Shown: positions 52,247-60,536 of the stretch, piece after piece
Position numbering within the stretch: the first letter of the stretch is position 1
How the letters are laid out: each line of letters opens with the position of its first letter
NCBI RefSeq assembly: GCF_022059845.1
Contig: NZ_CP091851.1
Coordinates: 992,001 to 1,056,000 of the forward strand
Source of the DNA: Terrirubrum flagellatum
GTDB taxonomy: Bacteria; Pseudomonadota; Alphaproteobacteria; Rhizobiales; Beijerinckiaceae
Direction: 5' to 3'
DNA: 64,000 bases
Program-made: the position numbers and the translations under genes
The notes under the pieces: generated by a model
Told to the model about the DNA's origin: nothing
What the model saw: the letters and a program-made list of their open reading frames with translations, nothing else
Database searches by the model: none

Positions 52247-53515
52247 TTATTTCTTGAATGGCGGGAAATAGGCGGCGATGCCTTTCGTCACTTCGGCTCC
52301 GATTTCGGCCGGCGTCGCCTTGCCAGCAAGCATCTTCTGCACGCCGGCCTGGAGCAAAACAGATCCGGACGGCTCCTGATAACGGAAATGAACAAGCATC
52401 AGATAGGACATCGACTTCTTGTTGAGCGTTGCGACCTCCTGGAGGAGAGGCGATTCAAACGCCACACCGTTGATGGGCGAGATGTTCTGAAGAGCATTCG
52501 CGAACATCGTTCCAAACTCGGCGGACGACATGAAGTTGACAAGTTTCAGGGCCGCCTGCTGCTTCGCGGATTTCGCGTTCACGGCAAAGCCGCCGTCGTA
52601 GTAGAGCGCGACGAGCCGTTCGTCGTTGGCGGTCGCCGCAGGCGATGGAAAGACGCCGAGCTTCAGCTTCGGATTGAGCTTGAGGAACGTCGCGAGTTCG
52701 AACGAACCGCCCGCAAACATTGCCGCGCGGCCCGAGGCGAAAAGCTGCTGGGAAGCGGCGTAATCGACGCCGCTGAAATTGGGCGCGAAATAGTCCTTCA
52801 CGCCGTCGAGCCGCGCCAGCGCGGAGACGAAACGCGGGTCGGTGAAATCAGCCTTGCCGGAGAGCACATCGGCCTCGAACTGCTTGCCGATCAGCGACGA
52901 CAGCAGCGCGCTTACAATGGTCTCATTTTGCCATGCGGTCGCCACGCCGTTCCCAAGTGGCGTCACTCCCTTCGCTTTTAACGCCTTGCACAGTTCGATG
53001 AACTCGTCCCACGTCGCAGGCGGCTTGACGCCGTTCTTCTCGAAGGTTTCGGCATTATAGATGACGAGCATTGTCTGCGACGCGAAGGGAACCGCATAGA
53101 CTTTGCCATCCGAGCGCATCGTCTCTGCAGCCAGCGCGGAGTCGGCGAAATTGGCGAGACCCGGCATGTTGGTTTTGTCGAGCGGTAAGAGATAACCTGG
53201 CTTGGCGACGGATTCGAGATTGCCGTAAGCGCGGACCTGGACGACGTCGGGGCCTGTTCCTGCGGCAAGAGCTGTCGACAGCACGGTGGCGTAGGTCGTC
53301 GGCTCGAACGCCTCGAACTTCACGGTGATATCCGGATTCTTCTTGTGGAAGGCGTCGAGGATCTTGGCATAGGCCGCCCGATCCTCCTGGCGCCAGCTCC
53401 ACAGTGAAATCTCCTCCGCTTTCGCCGATACAGAAAGACCTGCTCCGAGGAGCATGCATGCAGCAATTACCGGCCAGTGAGCCATGCGGACAAAGGCACG
53501 CGATAGGGAGTTCAT
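52247..53515 (-). CDS. Carbohydrate ABC transporter binding protein (SBP family 1)
   Basis: A 422-aa periplasmic sugar-binding protein. Signal peptide to about residue 34 (VIAACMLLGAGLSVSAKAEE), then ISLWSWRQEDRAAYAKILDAFHKKNPDITVKFEAF, GTGPDVVQVRAYG, PFASQTMLVIYNAETFEKNGVKPPATWDEFIELC, the family 1 layout. ATG 53515 has GGAGGAG 6 nt upstream. First gene of the NanE operon. The ligand is inferred to be an amino sugar or a derivative from the NanE neighbour. Confidence 0.9.
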   Translation of the reverse strand: MNSLSRAFVRMAHWPVIAACMLLGAGLSVSAKAEEISLWSWRQEDRAAYAKILDAFHKKNPDITVKFEAFEPTTYATVLSTALAAGTGPDVVQVRAYGNLESVAKPGYLLPLDKTNMPGLANFADSALAAETMRSDGKVYAVPFASQTMLVIYNAETFEKNGVKPPATWDEFIELCKALKAKGVTPLGNGVATAWQNETIVSALLSSLIGKQFEADVLSGKADFTDPRFVSALARLDGVKDYFAPNFSGVDYAASQQLFASGRAAMFAGGSFELATFLKLNPKLKLGVFPSPAATANDERLVALYYDGGFAVNAKSAKQQAALKLVNFMSSAEFGTMFANALQNISPINGVAFESPLLQEVATLNKKSMSYLMLVHFRYQEPSGSVLLQAGVQKMLAGKATPAEIGAEVTKGIAAYFPPFKK

Positions 53516-53571
53516 GAGGCGCTCCTCCGTCTGAACATGTTTTGGCTCCGCGCCGATGCGGACCGAGCTTG

Positions 53572-53702
53572 TCGGCGGCGTTTGGCCAGCCGCATCCGCC
53601 AAAGCTATGACAATCCTGCGCCGGCGCGCAATGCAGGGGGAAACAACCTTTTTAGCCCACCGCTGCGACGCAAAGCGCGGAGCCGTTCGGCGGCGTTTGG
53701 CC
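53572..53702. repeat. 16-bp direct repeat around the upstream region of the NanE operon
   Basis: TCGGCGGCGTTTGGCC occurs at 53572-53587 and again at 53687-53702, the second copy ending at the stop codon of the neighbouring esterase gene. The first copy overlaps a TTTGGC/GCCAAA dyad (53581-53586 and 53598-53603). Possible regulator sites or a small duplication. Confidence 0.35.
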
Positions 53703-54626
53703 TCAGCCCAGATTGCGCGTGAGGAAGTCGAGTACGGCCTTCCGCATCGCCGGCGTTTCCTGATGTCCGGTCTCCGCGTCGATCAAGATTTCAAGCGCGC
53801 TCTCGGCGCCGGCGCGTCGATAGCTCGCCCGCGCATCCTCGATCGCGGTTCGCGCCGCGTCCTCTGGCGTCAGCGGATCGCGCAGTCCGATACAGGCGAG
53901 CTGCGGTCGCGGCGCGGCAAGGCCGGCGATGCGACCCGTGCTGATATGATCGAGAAGATTCGGGACGGTCATATAGATGCCGTGCCGATCGTGGCCGCCA
54001 CCGCTCACCAGCATTGCGAGATCGGCGAAGCAGCAGAGATGCGCGATCGCCTTGATCCTCGTGTCGAGTGCGCCGAGCCAGAAGGCGTGGGTTGCGCCCA
54101 TCGATATTCCCATGGCGCCGATCCGCTCGCCATCGACCTCCTTCATGCTTGCGAGCAGATCAATGGCTGCGATCAGCTCTGTCAACATGACGCCGAAGAG
54201 CGTCTGACCCCGCCACAAATGGCGCTTCGCCAGCTCTGACTCCGTGTTATGCGTTCTCTCGCCGAAGCAGGGCATGTCGATGCACAGTACGACGAAGCCG
54301 CGATCAGCCAGCGCCTGCGCATAGGGCGGGGTGAGGAGGGCCGGCCGACCCGCGATCAGCTCCGACGCGCCGATTTCATATTTGCCGCCATGGGCGTGAC
54401 AATAAAGCAGGGCGGGGAAGCCGCGCCATTCGCCCTCGGGTCCCGTGAGGATCGCCCGGACGTGCTCGCCATTGCGTTTGATAAGGTCGAGCCTTTCAGC
54501 GCGCGCCCCCGGCAGGCGCAGCTCAAGCGCTTGGCGCTCTGCGATCTCGAACCGCTCTCGCGGAAAATCCCCCAGCAGACGCCAAAGCGTACGGCGCGTG
54601 GCGATTTCGATGTCGTTCGCGCGCAT
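53703..54626 (-). CDS. Alpha/beta hydrolase (dienelactone hydrolase/esterase-like)
   Basis: A 307-aa hydrolase. Oxyanion region LLYCHAHGGKYEIG (73-86), nucleophile S175 in GISMGA, D250 (IGLRDPLTPED) and H288 (TGHQETP) complete the triad. The large IDMPCFGER segment (117-124) matches acetyl-xylan-esterase and dienelactone hydrolase relatives. ATG 54626 is chosen over GTG 54638 because AGGA lies about 5-6 nt before it. It follows the LacI gene by 8 nt in one unit, so it may de-acylate the sugars taken up by the flanking transporters. Confidence 0.82.
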   Translation of the reverse strand: MRANDIEIATRRTLWRLLGDFPRERFEIAERQALELRLPGARAERLDLIKRNGEHVRAILTGPEGEWRGFPALLYCHAHGGKYEIGASELIAGRPALLTPPYAQALADRGFVVLCIDMPCFGERTHNTESELAKRHLWRGQTLFGVMLTELIAAIDLLASMKEVDGERIGAMGISMGATHAFWLGALDTRIKAIAHLCCFADLAMLVSGGGHDRHGIYMTVPNLLDHISTGRIAGLAAPRPQLACIGLRDPLTPEDAARTAIEDARASYRRAGAESALEILIDAETGHQETPAMRKAVLDFLTRNLG

Positions 54627-54634
54627 GCCGTTCC

Positions 54635-55660
54635 TCACTTCGCGAGATCAGGAGACCGCACGACGAGCTGATGCTGCAACAGCCGGTCCGAGGCATTCTC
54701 GTCGGACCATATCGCCTGAAGCTGATCGACGACCGCCGCGCCGTAGTCCTGATAGGGAATATGGACCGACGACAGCCAGGGCGCGATCCAGTCATTGAGC
54801 GAGTTATCGTCGACGCCGACGATGAGGCAATCGTCGGGCACGCGCACGCCACTCTCGCGCGCGAAGCGATAGGCGCCATAGGCCATGAGATCGCTGACGC
54901 AGAAGAGCCCGCGCGGGCGGCCGGTCTCCGCTGAAAGCTTCTTCATCGCCTCATAGCCCGCGAAGAGGTGCTGGAGGTGATCGGAGTCCGCCTTTGGAAT
55001 CTCATTGCGCGGCAGCCCCCTTGCAAGCAGTCGTTCGATGAAACCCTCGACGCGATCGGCGACCGCGGAAGAGGAGAGCGACGCATGGATGACAGCCGGC
55101 GCACGCACGCCCGAGTCGAGCAAGAAATCCGCTGCGAGCGCGCCTGCGGCGCGATTGTCGATGCCGACAAAAGGAACAGGACGTTTGACCGATGTTTGTC
55201 GGCGGCCGACCAGAACGATCGGCTCAGCGCGTTCGAGAAATTTCGTCAGCGTCGGGCTGCGCACGGCGGAGACGATGACATAGCCCTCGACGGATTGCGC
55301 GCGCATCGCGTGCAGATATTCGTCCTGCAAGGCGGCCTGATCGTGCGTATCGCACAGGATCATCACATATCCAGCTTCTCGCAGCGCGACTTCGGTCGAG
55401 GTCGCGATCGCGCCCATCGCAGGATTGTCGAGATTGGGCGCCAGCATCGCGACGATGCGGCTCTGCCGGCTGCGCAGCGAGCGGCCGATATTGTTGGGAC
55501 GATAATTGCGCGCCTCGAGAAGCGCCTGGATCTTCTCGACGGTCTTCGGGTTGGCGCGATTGAGCTGCCCGTTGGCGACGCGGGAGACCGTCGCGATCGA
55601 GACGCCGGCCTCGCTCGCGATCGTCGACAAGGTCGCCTGCGCGTCGCGCGTTTTGCGCAT
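54635..55660 (-). CDS. LacI-family repressor, AglR-like
   Basis: A 341-aa regulator. HTH ATLSTIASEAGVSIATVSRVANGQ (9-32), hinge RPNNIGRSLRSRQ, effector domain IVAMLAPNLDNPAMGAIATSTEVALREAGYVMILCD and VVGVDDNSLNDWIAPWLSSVHIPY-like end. Start ATG 55660 has GAGGAG ending 3-4 nt upstream; ATGs at 55675 and 55690 are less well placed. Divergent from the alpha-glucoside-type operon; the 18-bp palindrome at 55730-55747 is its probable operator. Confidence 0.92.
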   Translation of the reverse strand: MRKTRDAQATLSTIASEAGVSIATVSRVANGQLNRANPKTVEKIQALLEARNYRPNNIGRSLRSRQSRIVAMLAPNLDNPAMGAIATSTEVALREAGYVMILCDTHDQAALQDEYLHAMRAQSVEGYVIVSAVRSPTLTKFLERAEPIVLVGRRQTSVKRPVPFVGIDNRAAGALAADFLLDSGVRAPAVIHASLSSSAVADRVEGFIERLLARGLPRNEIPKADSDHLQHLFAGYEAMKKLSAETGRPRGLFCVSDLMAYGAYRFARESGVRVPDDCLIVGVDDNSLNDWIAPWLSSVHIPYQDYGAAVVDQLQAIWSDENASDRLLQHQLVVRSPDLAK

Positions 55661-55720
55661 GCCTCTCCTCATGGCACCGGCCTTCGCCACAGCCGGCCGC
55701 CTCTGTCAATTTTCGCCAGC

Positions 55721-55750
55721 TTGACATGTTTGGCAAACGTTTGCCAAGAT
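55721..55750 (+). promoter_or_regulatory. Promoter with an 18-bp palindromic LacI operator
   Basis: TTGGCAAACGTTTGCCAA (55730-55747) is a perfect palindrome with the central CG usual for LacI-type sites. It fills the space between a consensus -35 TTGACA (55721-55726) and a -10-like CAAGAT (55745-55750, 18-nt spacer). Bound repressor would block the promoter of the sugar operon starting at 55844. Confidence 0.8.
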
Positions 55751-55843
55751 AGGTGCAGAAGTTGACCGCAGGCGCGGACCAAGCGCCCGCAGGTCGGACC
55801 GCGCATTGAGGCTCCTTTGCCGAGCCGTTGGGAGGAGGACGTA

Positions 55844-57121
55844 ATGAAGACATCACTCGTGAAGACGAGCCTGTTCGCGCTTGCGCTGGCCGCATCGTTT
55901 GGAGCGTCGGCGTCAGCGCAGACCGTCAATCTCCGCTATCTCTGTTATGCCGACGGCAATGAGTGCGACGTCTCGCGCGATCTGCTCGATCGCTTCGAGA
56001 AAGCCAATCCGAACATCAAGGTGACGGTCGACAAGGTCGGTTTCGCCGTCATCCGCGAGCAGCTCGAGACGCGTTTGCAGGGCGGCGAGGCGCCTGACAT
56101 GGCGCGCGTCACCAATCTCGGCGGCCTCAACAAATATTATCTCGATCTCAGGCCCTACATCAACGCGGCGTACTGGGAAAATAATTTCGCGACGACCTTG
56201 CCATGGATGCGCGTCGGCAAGGATGACAAGGGCATCTATGGCTGGATGACGCAGCTCACCGTCACCGGGCCCTTCGTCAACAAGACGATGTTTGATCAGA
56301 CCGGCGTGAAGATGCCGGGCGCCGGCGCGACCTGGGACGATTGGGCGAAGGCGACCGCGGAAGTGCAGAAGAAGGGCAAGGTCTATGCCGGCATGGTCAT
56401 GGACCGCACGGGCCATCGCTTCGCCGGCGTCGCGATCTCCTATGGCGCGAAATATTTCGACGCCAACGGCAATCCGAGCGCTGTTGTCGATGACGGCTTC
56501 AAGGCCGTCTCCGAGCGCATGGTGCAGTGGCACAAGGACGGGCTGATGCCGCAGGATCTGTGGCCGGGCGCGTCCGGCGCGAAATGGAAGAACGCCGGCG
56601 ACATGTTCATCAATGGCGATGTCGTCATGCAGATCGCCGGCTCCTGGATGATCCAGAAATTCCAGTCCGACATCGGCGACAAGTTCGAGTGGATCGTGCC
56701 GCCGCAGCCTTGCGGTCCCGCCGGGTGCTCGGCGATGCCGGGCGGCGCGGCGATGGTGGGATTCAAGGCGACGAAGCATCCGGCCGAAGTCGCGAAAGTG
56801 ATGGAGTTCATGGTCTCCGAGTCCGTGCTCAAGGAGTATTACGAGCGCACCGTTCAGATTCCCGCGCATAAGGGGCTCGCGGAGAAGGGCCTCAACTACG
56901 GCAAGGATGTCGGACCGGAAACGCAGGCGGCACTGAAGCAGTTCACCGCGGATTTCGCGAAGATCTCGCCGGTCGCCCATCAGCTTCAGAGCTATCAACG
57001 CAACGTTGCGATCTTCAACGCCACGGTGAACTATGTCGCGCAGGCCATCACCGGCACGCTCACGCTGCCGCAGGCCTATGCGAAGGTTCAGGAAGAAATC
57101 GACAACGCGGTGAAGAAGTAA
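55844..57121 (+). CDS. Sugar ABC transporter binding protein, alpha-glucoside type (AglE-like)
   Basis: A 425-aa periplasmic binding protein of SBP family 1. Sec signal MKTSLVKTSLFALALAASFGASASAQ; then VNLRYLCYADGNECDVSRDLLDRFEKANPNIKVTVDKV, GGEAPDMARVTNLGG, and TGVKMPGAGATWDDWAKATAEVQKKGK. The ATG at 55844 has GGAGGAGG upstream. First gene of a rightward SBP-permease-permease-ATPase-GH31 operon under the palindromic operator. Confidence 0.9.
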   Translation: MKTSLVKTSLFALALAASFGASASAQTVNLRYLCYADGNECDVSRDLLDRFEKANPNIKVTVDKVGFAVIREQLETRLQGGEAPDMARVTNLGGLNKYYLDLRPYINAAYWENNFATTLPWMRVGKDDKGIYGWMTQLTVTGPFVNKTMFDQTGVKMPGAGATWDDWAKATAEVQKKGKVYAGMVMDRTGHRFAGVAISYGAKYFDANGNPSAVVDDGFKAVSERMVQWHKDGLMPQDLWPGASGAKWKNAGDMFINGDVVMQIAGSWMIQKFQSDIGDKFEWIVPPQPCGPAGCSAMPGGAAMVGFKATKHPAEVAKVMEFMVSESVLKEYYERTVQIPAHKGLAEKGLNYGKDVGPETQAALKQFTADFAKISPVAHQLQSYQRNVAIFNATVNYVAQAITGTLTLPQAYAKVQEEIDNAVKK

Positions 57122-57136
57122 TCCGCGGCCTCTGAC

Positions 57137-58354
57137 GTGAGCAGCGTCGCCGGATCTTCAACGCGCTCCCGCGCCCTCTCCGTCGGCCATGCTGCGGGGT
57201 GGGCCTGGGGCAAGCTCGGCGATATGCTCGACGGGCCGTTTCGCGCGCTCCAGCGCCATATCGGCGCGCACAGGATGGCCTATGTCTTCCTGCTGCCCAA
57301 CATCCTTGTCTTCGGCCTATTCTCCTTCTGGCCGATGCTGCTCAATTTCTACATCGCCTTCACCGGCGGCCAGTCGGTGATCCTGAGCGATCGGCCATTC
57401 GTCGGGCTCGATAATTTCCGAGAATTGCTGAACTGCCCGAGCTATCTCGATCCCAAGACCTGTCCGGTCGCCGGCTTCTCCTTCTGGACAGGCGTCTGGA
57501 ACACCTTGTTCTTCGCCGTGGTGCAGGTGCCCGTCATGATCGTGACGGCTCTCATCACGGCGCTCATTCTCAATCGCGAGATCAGGGCGAGGGGATTCTG
57601 GCGCGCCATCTATTTCTATCCTGTGATGCTGTCGCCGGTCGTGATCGCGGTCACCTGGGATTGGGTGCTGAAGCGCCGCGGCATTCTCAATGCGCTGCTT
57701 GAAAATGTGGTGGATGGCTGGAACGCATTCGCCGGGACGACTCTGTTTCCGTTTTTTCTTTTCACAGTGCTTGCGATCGCGCTTTCGCAGTTGCTCGCCC
57801 GTTTCAGCAGGCCGCTCGCCATTGGCGCAGCCCTTGCGATCGCGCCGTTGGTCGCTTGGCTTGTTCCTCATGAAGTGTGGTCGCTACCGACGTATCGTCC
57901 CGTGAACTGGCTGATCGACGCTCGCTCGGGATGGCCGACATTCTGGGTGATCTTCGTCTACACATGGGGTCATCTCGGCTTCTACATGCTCATCCTGCTC
58001 GCGGGATTGCAGGCGATTCCGAAGGATCTCTACGAGGCCGCCGAGATGGACGGCACGTCGCGGTCGCGTCAGTTCTGGCGCATCACGTTGCCGCTGCTGG
58101 CGCCGACCATGATCGTGGTGCTGGTGCTCTCGCTGATCCGCGCCTTCCAGGTTTTCGATGAAGTCTACGTGCTCACAGGCGGCGGGCCGGGGCAGGCGAC
58201 CAAAATGATCGTGCAGCACATCTATGAGAGCGCCTTCATCGGTGACGCCAAGCGTTACGGTATCGCAGCGGCGTCCTCCGTGCTCGTCGCGGGCGTGCTG
58301 CTGATCCTGACGCTGGCTCAGCTAGCTGCAACCCGGAAGAGGGCTGGCGGATGA
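57137..58354 (+). CDS. Sugar ABC transporter permease with an internal insertion (AglF-like)
   Basis: A 405-aa permease, about 80-100 aa longer than standard MalF/UgpA-type sugar permeases of this subclass. Core helices begin at MAYVFLLPNILVFGLFSFWPMLLNF (47-71). Between the WDWVLKRRGILN block (174-185) and WLIDARSGWP (258-267) lies an insertion with two extra hydrophobic stretches (about 203-220 and 226-244). The EAA loop is PKDLYEAAEMDGTSRSRQFWRITLPLL. GTG start, 15 nt after the binding-protein gene; overlaps the next permease by 4 nt. Confidence 0.9.
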   Translation: MSSVAGSSTRSRALSVGHAAGWAWGKLGDMLDGPFRALQRHIGAHRMAYVFLLPNILVFGLFSFWPMLLNFYIAFTGGQSVILSDRPFVGLDNFRELLNCPSYLDPKTCPVAGFSFWTGVWNTLFFAVVQVPVMIVTALITALILNREIRARGFWRAIYFYPVMLSPVVIAVTWDWVLKRRGILNALLENVVDGWNAFAGTTLFPFFLFTVLAIALSQLLARFSRPLAIGAALAIAPLVAWLVPHEVWSLPTYRPVNWLIDARSGWPTFWVIFVYTWGHLGFYMLILLAGLQAIPKDLYEAAEMDGTSRSRQFWRITLPLLAPTMIVVLVLSLIRAFQVFDEVYVLTGGGPGQATKMIVQHIYESAFIGDAKRYGIAAASSVLVAGVLLILTLAQLAATRKRAGG

Positions 58355-59430
58355 TCACGTCTGTCGACGTCTCCGGCTTCCTCATGCGCACGCGCGGCCG
58401 CGGCCGGCTGCATTGGAGCGACTGGTTCGTCTACGCCTATCTCGCGATCGGCGTGCTCGTCGTCGCCTTGCCGATCCTGTGGATGTTCATGTCCTCGATC
58501 AAATCGCCCGGTGCGCTCGTCGAGAATGATCCAAGGCTTCTGCCTTACGAACAACTCACGACGCCGTCACCGGACGGCCAGCGAAGACTTGGCGTTTTTG
58601 TGTGGACCAAGCCGGACGGCGCCAAGGCCGATGTTGCTTTCGTCGGGCCGCGTGGGGTCAATGCGCGCGTCTTTGATCTCGCGAAGCCCGCCGAGATTTT
58701 CGAAGTTCCGCGCATGTCGCTTGCCCGCAAGGATGCGGTCAAACCGCGCTGGGAGAACTACACCGATCCGACAATTGGCTCGGCGCAATCGCGCACTTTC
58801 AATTTCCTGCGCTATTTCTGGAATTCGACCTTCGTCACTGTCGTCGCGACATTGCTGACGCTCGTGGTCAATGCGATGGCGGCGTTCGCCCTCTCGAAAT
58901 ACAAATTCAGGGGGCGCGACGCGATGGTGATCGTCATCGTCTCGACCCTCCTGATCCCGCCGACGGTCATTCTCGTGCCCTTATTCATCACAGTCAGTTC
59001 GCTTGGCATGCTCAACACGCTGTGGGGCGTCATCATTCCGGCGATCGCGACGCCGACAGGCGTATTCCTGCTGCGTCAATATATGTTGACGATCCCCGAC
59101 GAGCTTCTGGAGGCGGCGCGCATGGACGCCGCGTCGGAATGGAAGATCTTCTGGCGCATCATGCTGCCGCTGACGATGCCGGCGCTGTCGGTGCTGGCGA
59201 TCCTTTCCGTTATCTGGCGCTGGAACGACTTCATGTGGCCGCTCATCGTCCTCACGCAATCAGAAGTCTTCACGCTGCAGCTTGGCCTCTCAACCTTTAA
59301 GGGGGAGCTCAACGACAATATGCATTATCTGCTCGCCATGACGGTTCTCACGCTTCTTCCGGTGACGCTCGTGTTCGCGTTCCTGCAGAAACATATCACT
59401 ACCGGCATCGCCAATACGGGACTGAAGTGA
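58351..59430 (+). CDS. Sugar ABC transporter permease with a long periplasmic loop (AglG-like)
   Basis: A 359-aa permease of the MalG type. After TM1 (WFVYAYLAIGVLVVALPILWMFMSSIKSPG, 25-54) an insertion of about 75-80 residues (60-135) with beta-rich text (RRLGVFVWTKPD, ADVAFVGPRGVNARVFDL) precedes the usual RWENYTD segment, so it should form a periplasmic loop domain. EAA loop: PDELLEAARMDAASEWKIFWRIMLPLTMPA. AglG proteins of rhizobia are also long. Starts in the stop of the other permease (ATGA). Confidence 0.9.
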   Translation: MITSVDVSGFLMRTRGRGRLHWSDWFVYAYLAIGVLVVALPILWMFMSSIKSPGALVENDPRLLPYEQLTTPSPDGQRRLGVFVWTKPDGAKADVAFVGPRGVNARVFDLAKPAEIFEVPRMSLARKDAVKPRWENYTDPTIGSAQSRTFNFLRYFWNSTFVTVVATLLTLVVNAMAAFALSKYKFRGRDAMVIVIVSTLLIPPTVILVPLFITVSSLGMLNTLWGVIIPAIATPTGVFLLRQYMLTIPDELLEAARMDAASEWKIFWRIMLPLTMPALSVLAILSVIWRWNDFMWPLIVLTQSEVFTLQLGLSTFKGELNDNMHYLLAMTVLTLLPVTLVFAFLQKHITTGIANTGLK

Positions 59431-60527
59431 TGGCGACGCTCGAACTCAAGCAGGTCATCAAGAATTTCGGCCCGACCAAGGTCATTCACGGGATCGACCT
59501 GTCGATCGATCATGGCGAATTCATCGTGTTCGTCGGCCCGTCCGGCTGCGGTAAGTCGACATTGCTGCGGATGATCGCGGGGCTTGAACAGACGTCGAGC
59601 GGCTCGATCGTCATCGATAACGCGGTCGTGAATGACGTGCCGGCGGCCGAGCGCGGGCTCGCCATGGTGTTTCAGAGCTACGCGCTCTATCCCCACATGA
59701 ATGTTCGGCAGAATCTCTCATTTGGTCTTGAGAATTTGAAAACGCCGCGAGCCGAGATCGATCGCCGCGTGGCGGAGGCGGCGCGCATGTTGCGCATGGA
59801 GCAGCTTCTTGAGCGGCGGCCGGGCCAGCTTTCCGGCGGCCAGCGTCAGCGCGTGGCGATTGGTCGCGCGGTGGTGCGCGAGCCCAAGATATTCCTGTTT
59901 GATGAGCCGCTTTCGAATCTCGATGCGGAGCTGCGCGTGCAGATGCGCGTCGAGATCGGCAATCTTCACGATCGGCTCGGCAACACCATGATCTATGTCA
60001 CCCATGATCAGGTCGAGGCCATGACGATGGCTGACCGGATCGCGGTGCTGAACAATGGCCGGCTGGAGCAGTTCGGCAAGCCGCTCGATCTCTACAACCG
60101 GCCCGCCAATCTCTTCGTCGCCGGATTCATCGGCTCTCCGCGGATGAATTTCCTCAATGGCACGGTCAAGACGATTGAAGCGGATGGCGTGACTGTCGCG
60201 CTGGATTCGGGCGGCGCGGTGAAGACGCCTTGTGCGGCTGATGGGATTGGTGAAGGCGCGCCGGTGAAGCTGGGCGTCAGACCGGAGCATATCGCCCTTG
60301 CCGACAGCGAGGCTCGCGATGCGACATTGTCGATCGCGATCACGGAGCAGCTTGGCGGCGAAAGCTATCTCCACGGCGCTTTGCCGTCAGGCGAAAATCT
60401 TTCGGTCCGCTTGCCAGGGCAGACGCGGGTCGCGCGCGGCGAAGCTGTCGGGCTTCAGCTCGGCGAGCCTCAACTGCGCCATCTCTTCAATGCGGAAACC
60501 GGCAAGGTTCTCCGTCCTCTCTCCTGA
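59430..60527 (+). CDS. Sugar ABC transporter ATP-binding protein (UgpC/MsmX/AglK type)
   Basis: A 365-aa ATPase. Walker A VGPSGCGKST (36-45), Q-loop FQSYALYPHMNV, signature LSGGQRQRVAIGRAVV, Walker B LFDEPLSNLDAE, switch THDQVEAMTMADRIAVL, then a TOBE domain with GVRPEHIAL. Start ATG 59430 overlaps the permease stop by 1 nt. This multi-sugar ATPase type often serves several importers, so it may also drive the ATPase-less NanE operon transporter. Confidence 0.93.
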   Translation: MATLELKQVIKNFGPTKVIHGIDLSIDHGEFIVFVGPSGCGKSTLLRMIAGLEQTSSGSIVIDNAVVNDVPAAERGLAMVFQSYALYPHMNVRQNLSFGLENLKTPRAEIDRRVAEAARMLRMEQLLERRPGQLSGGQRQRVAIGRAVVREPKIFLFDEPLSNLDAELRVQMRVEIGNLHDRLGNTMIYVTHDQVEAMTMADRIAVLNNGRLEQFGKPLDLYNRPANLFVAGFIGSPRMNFLNGTVKTIEADGVTVALDSGGAVKTPCAADGIGEGAPVKLGVRPEHIALADSEARDATLSIAITEQLGGESYLHGALPSGENLSVRLPGQTRVARGEAVGLQLGEPQLRHLFNAETGKVLRPLS

Positions 60528-60536
60528 GTTTTCCTC

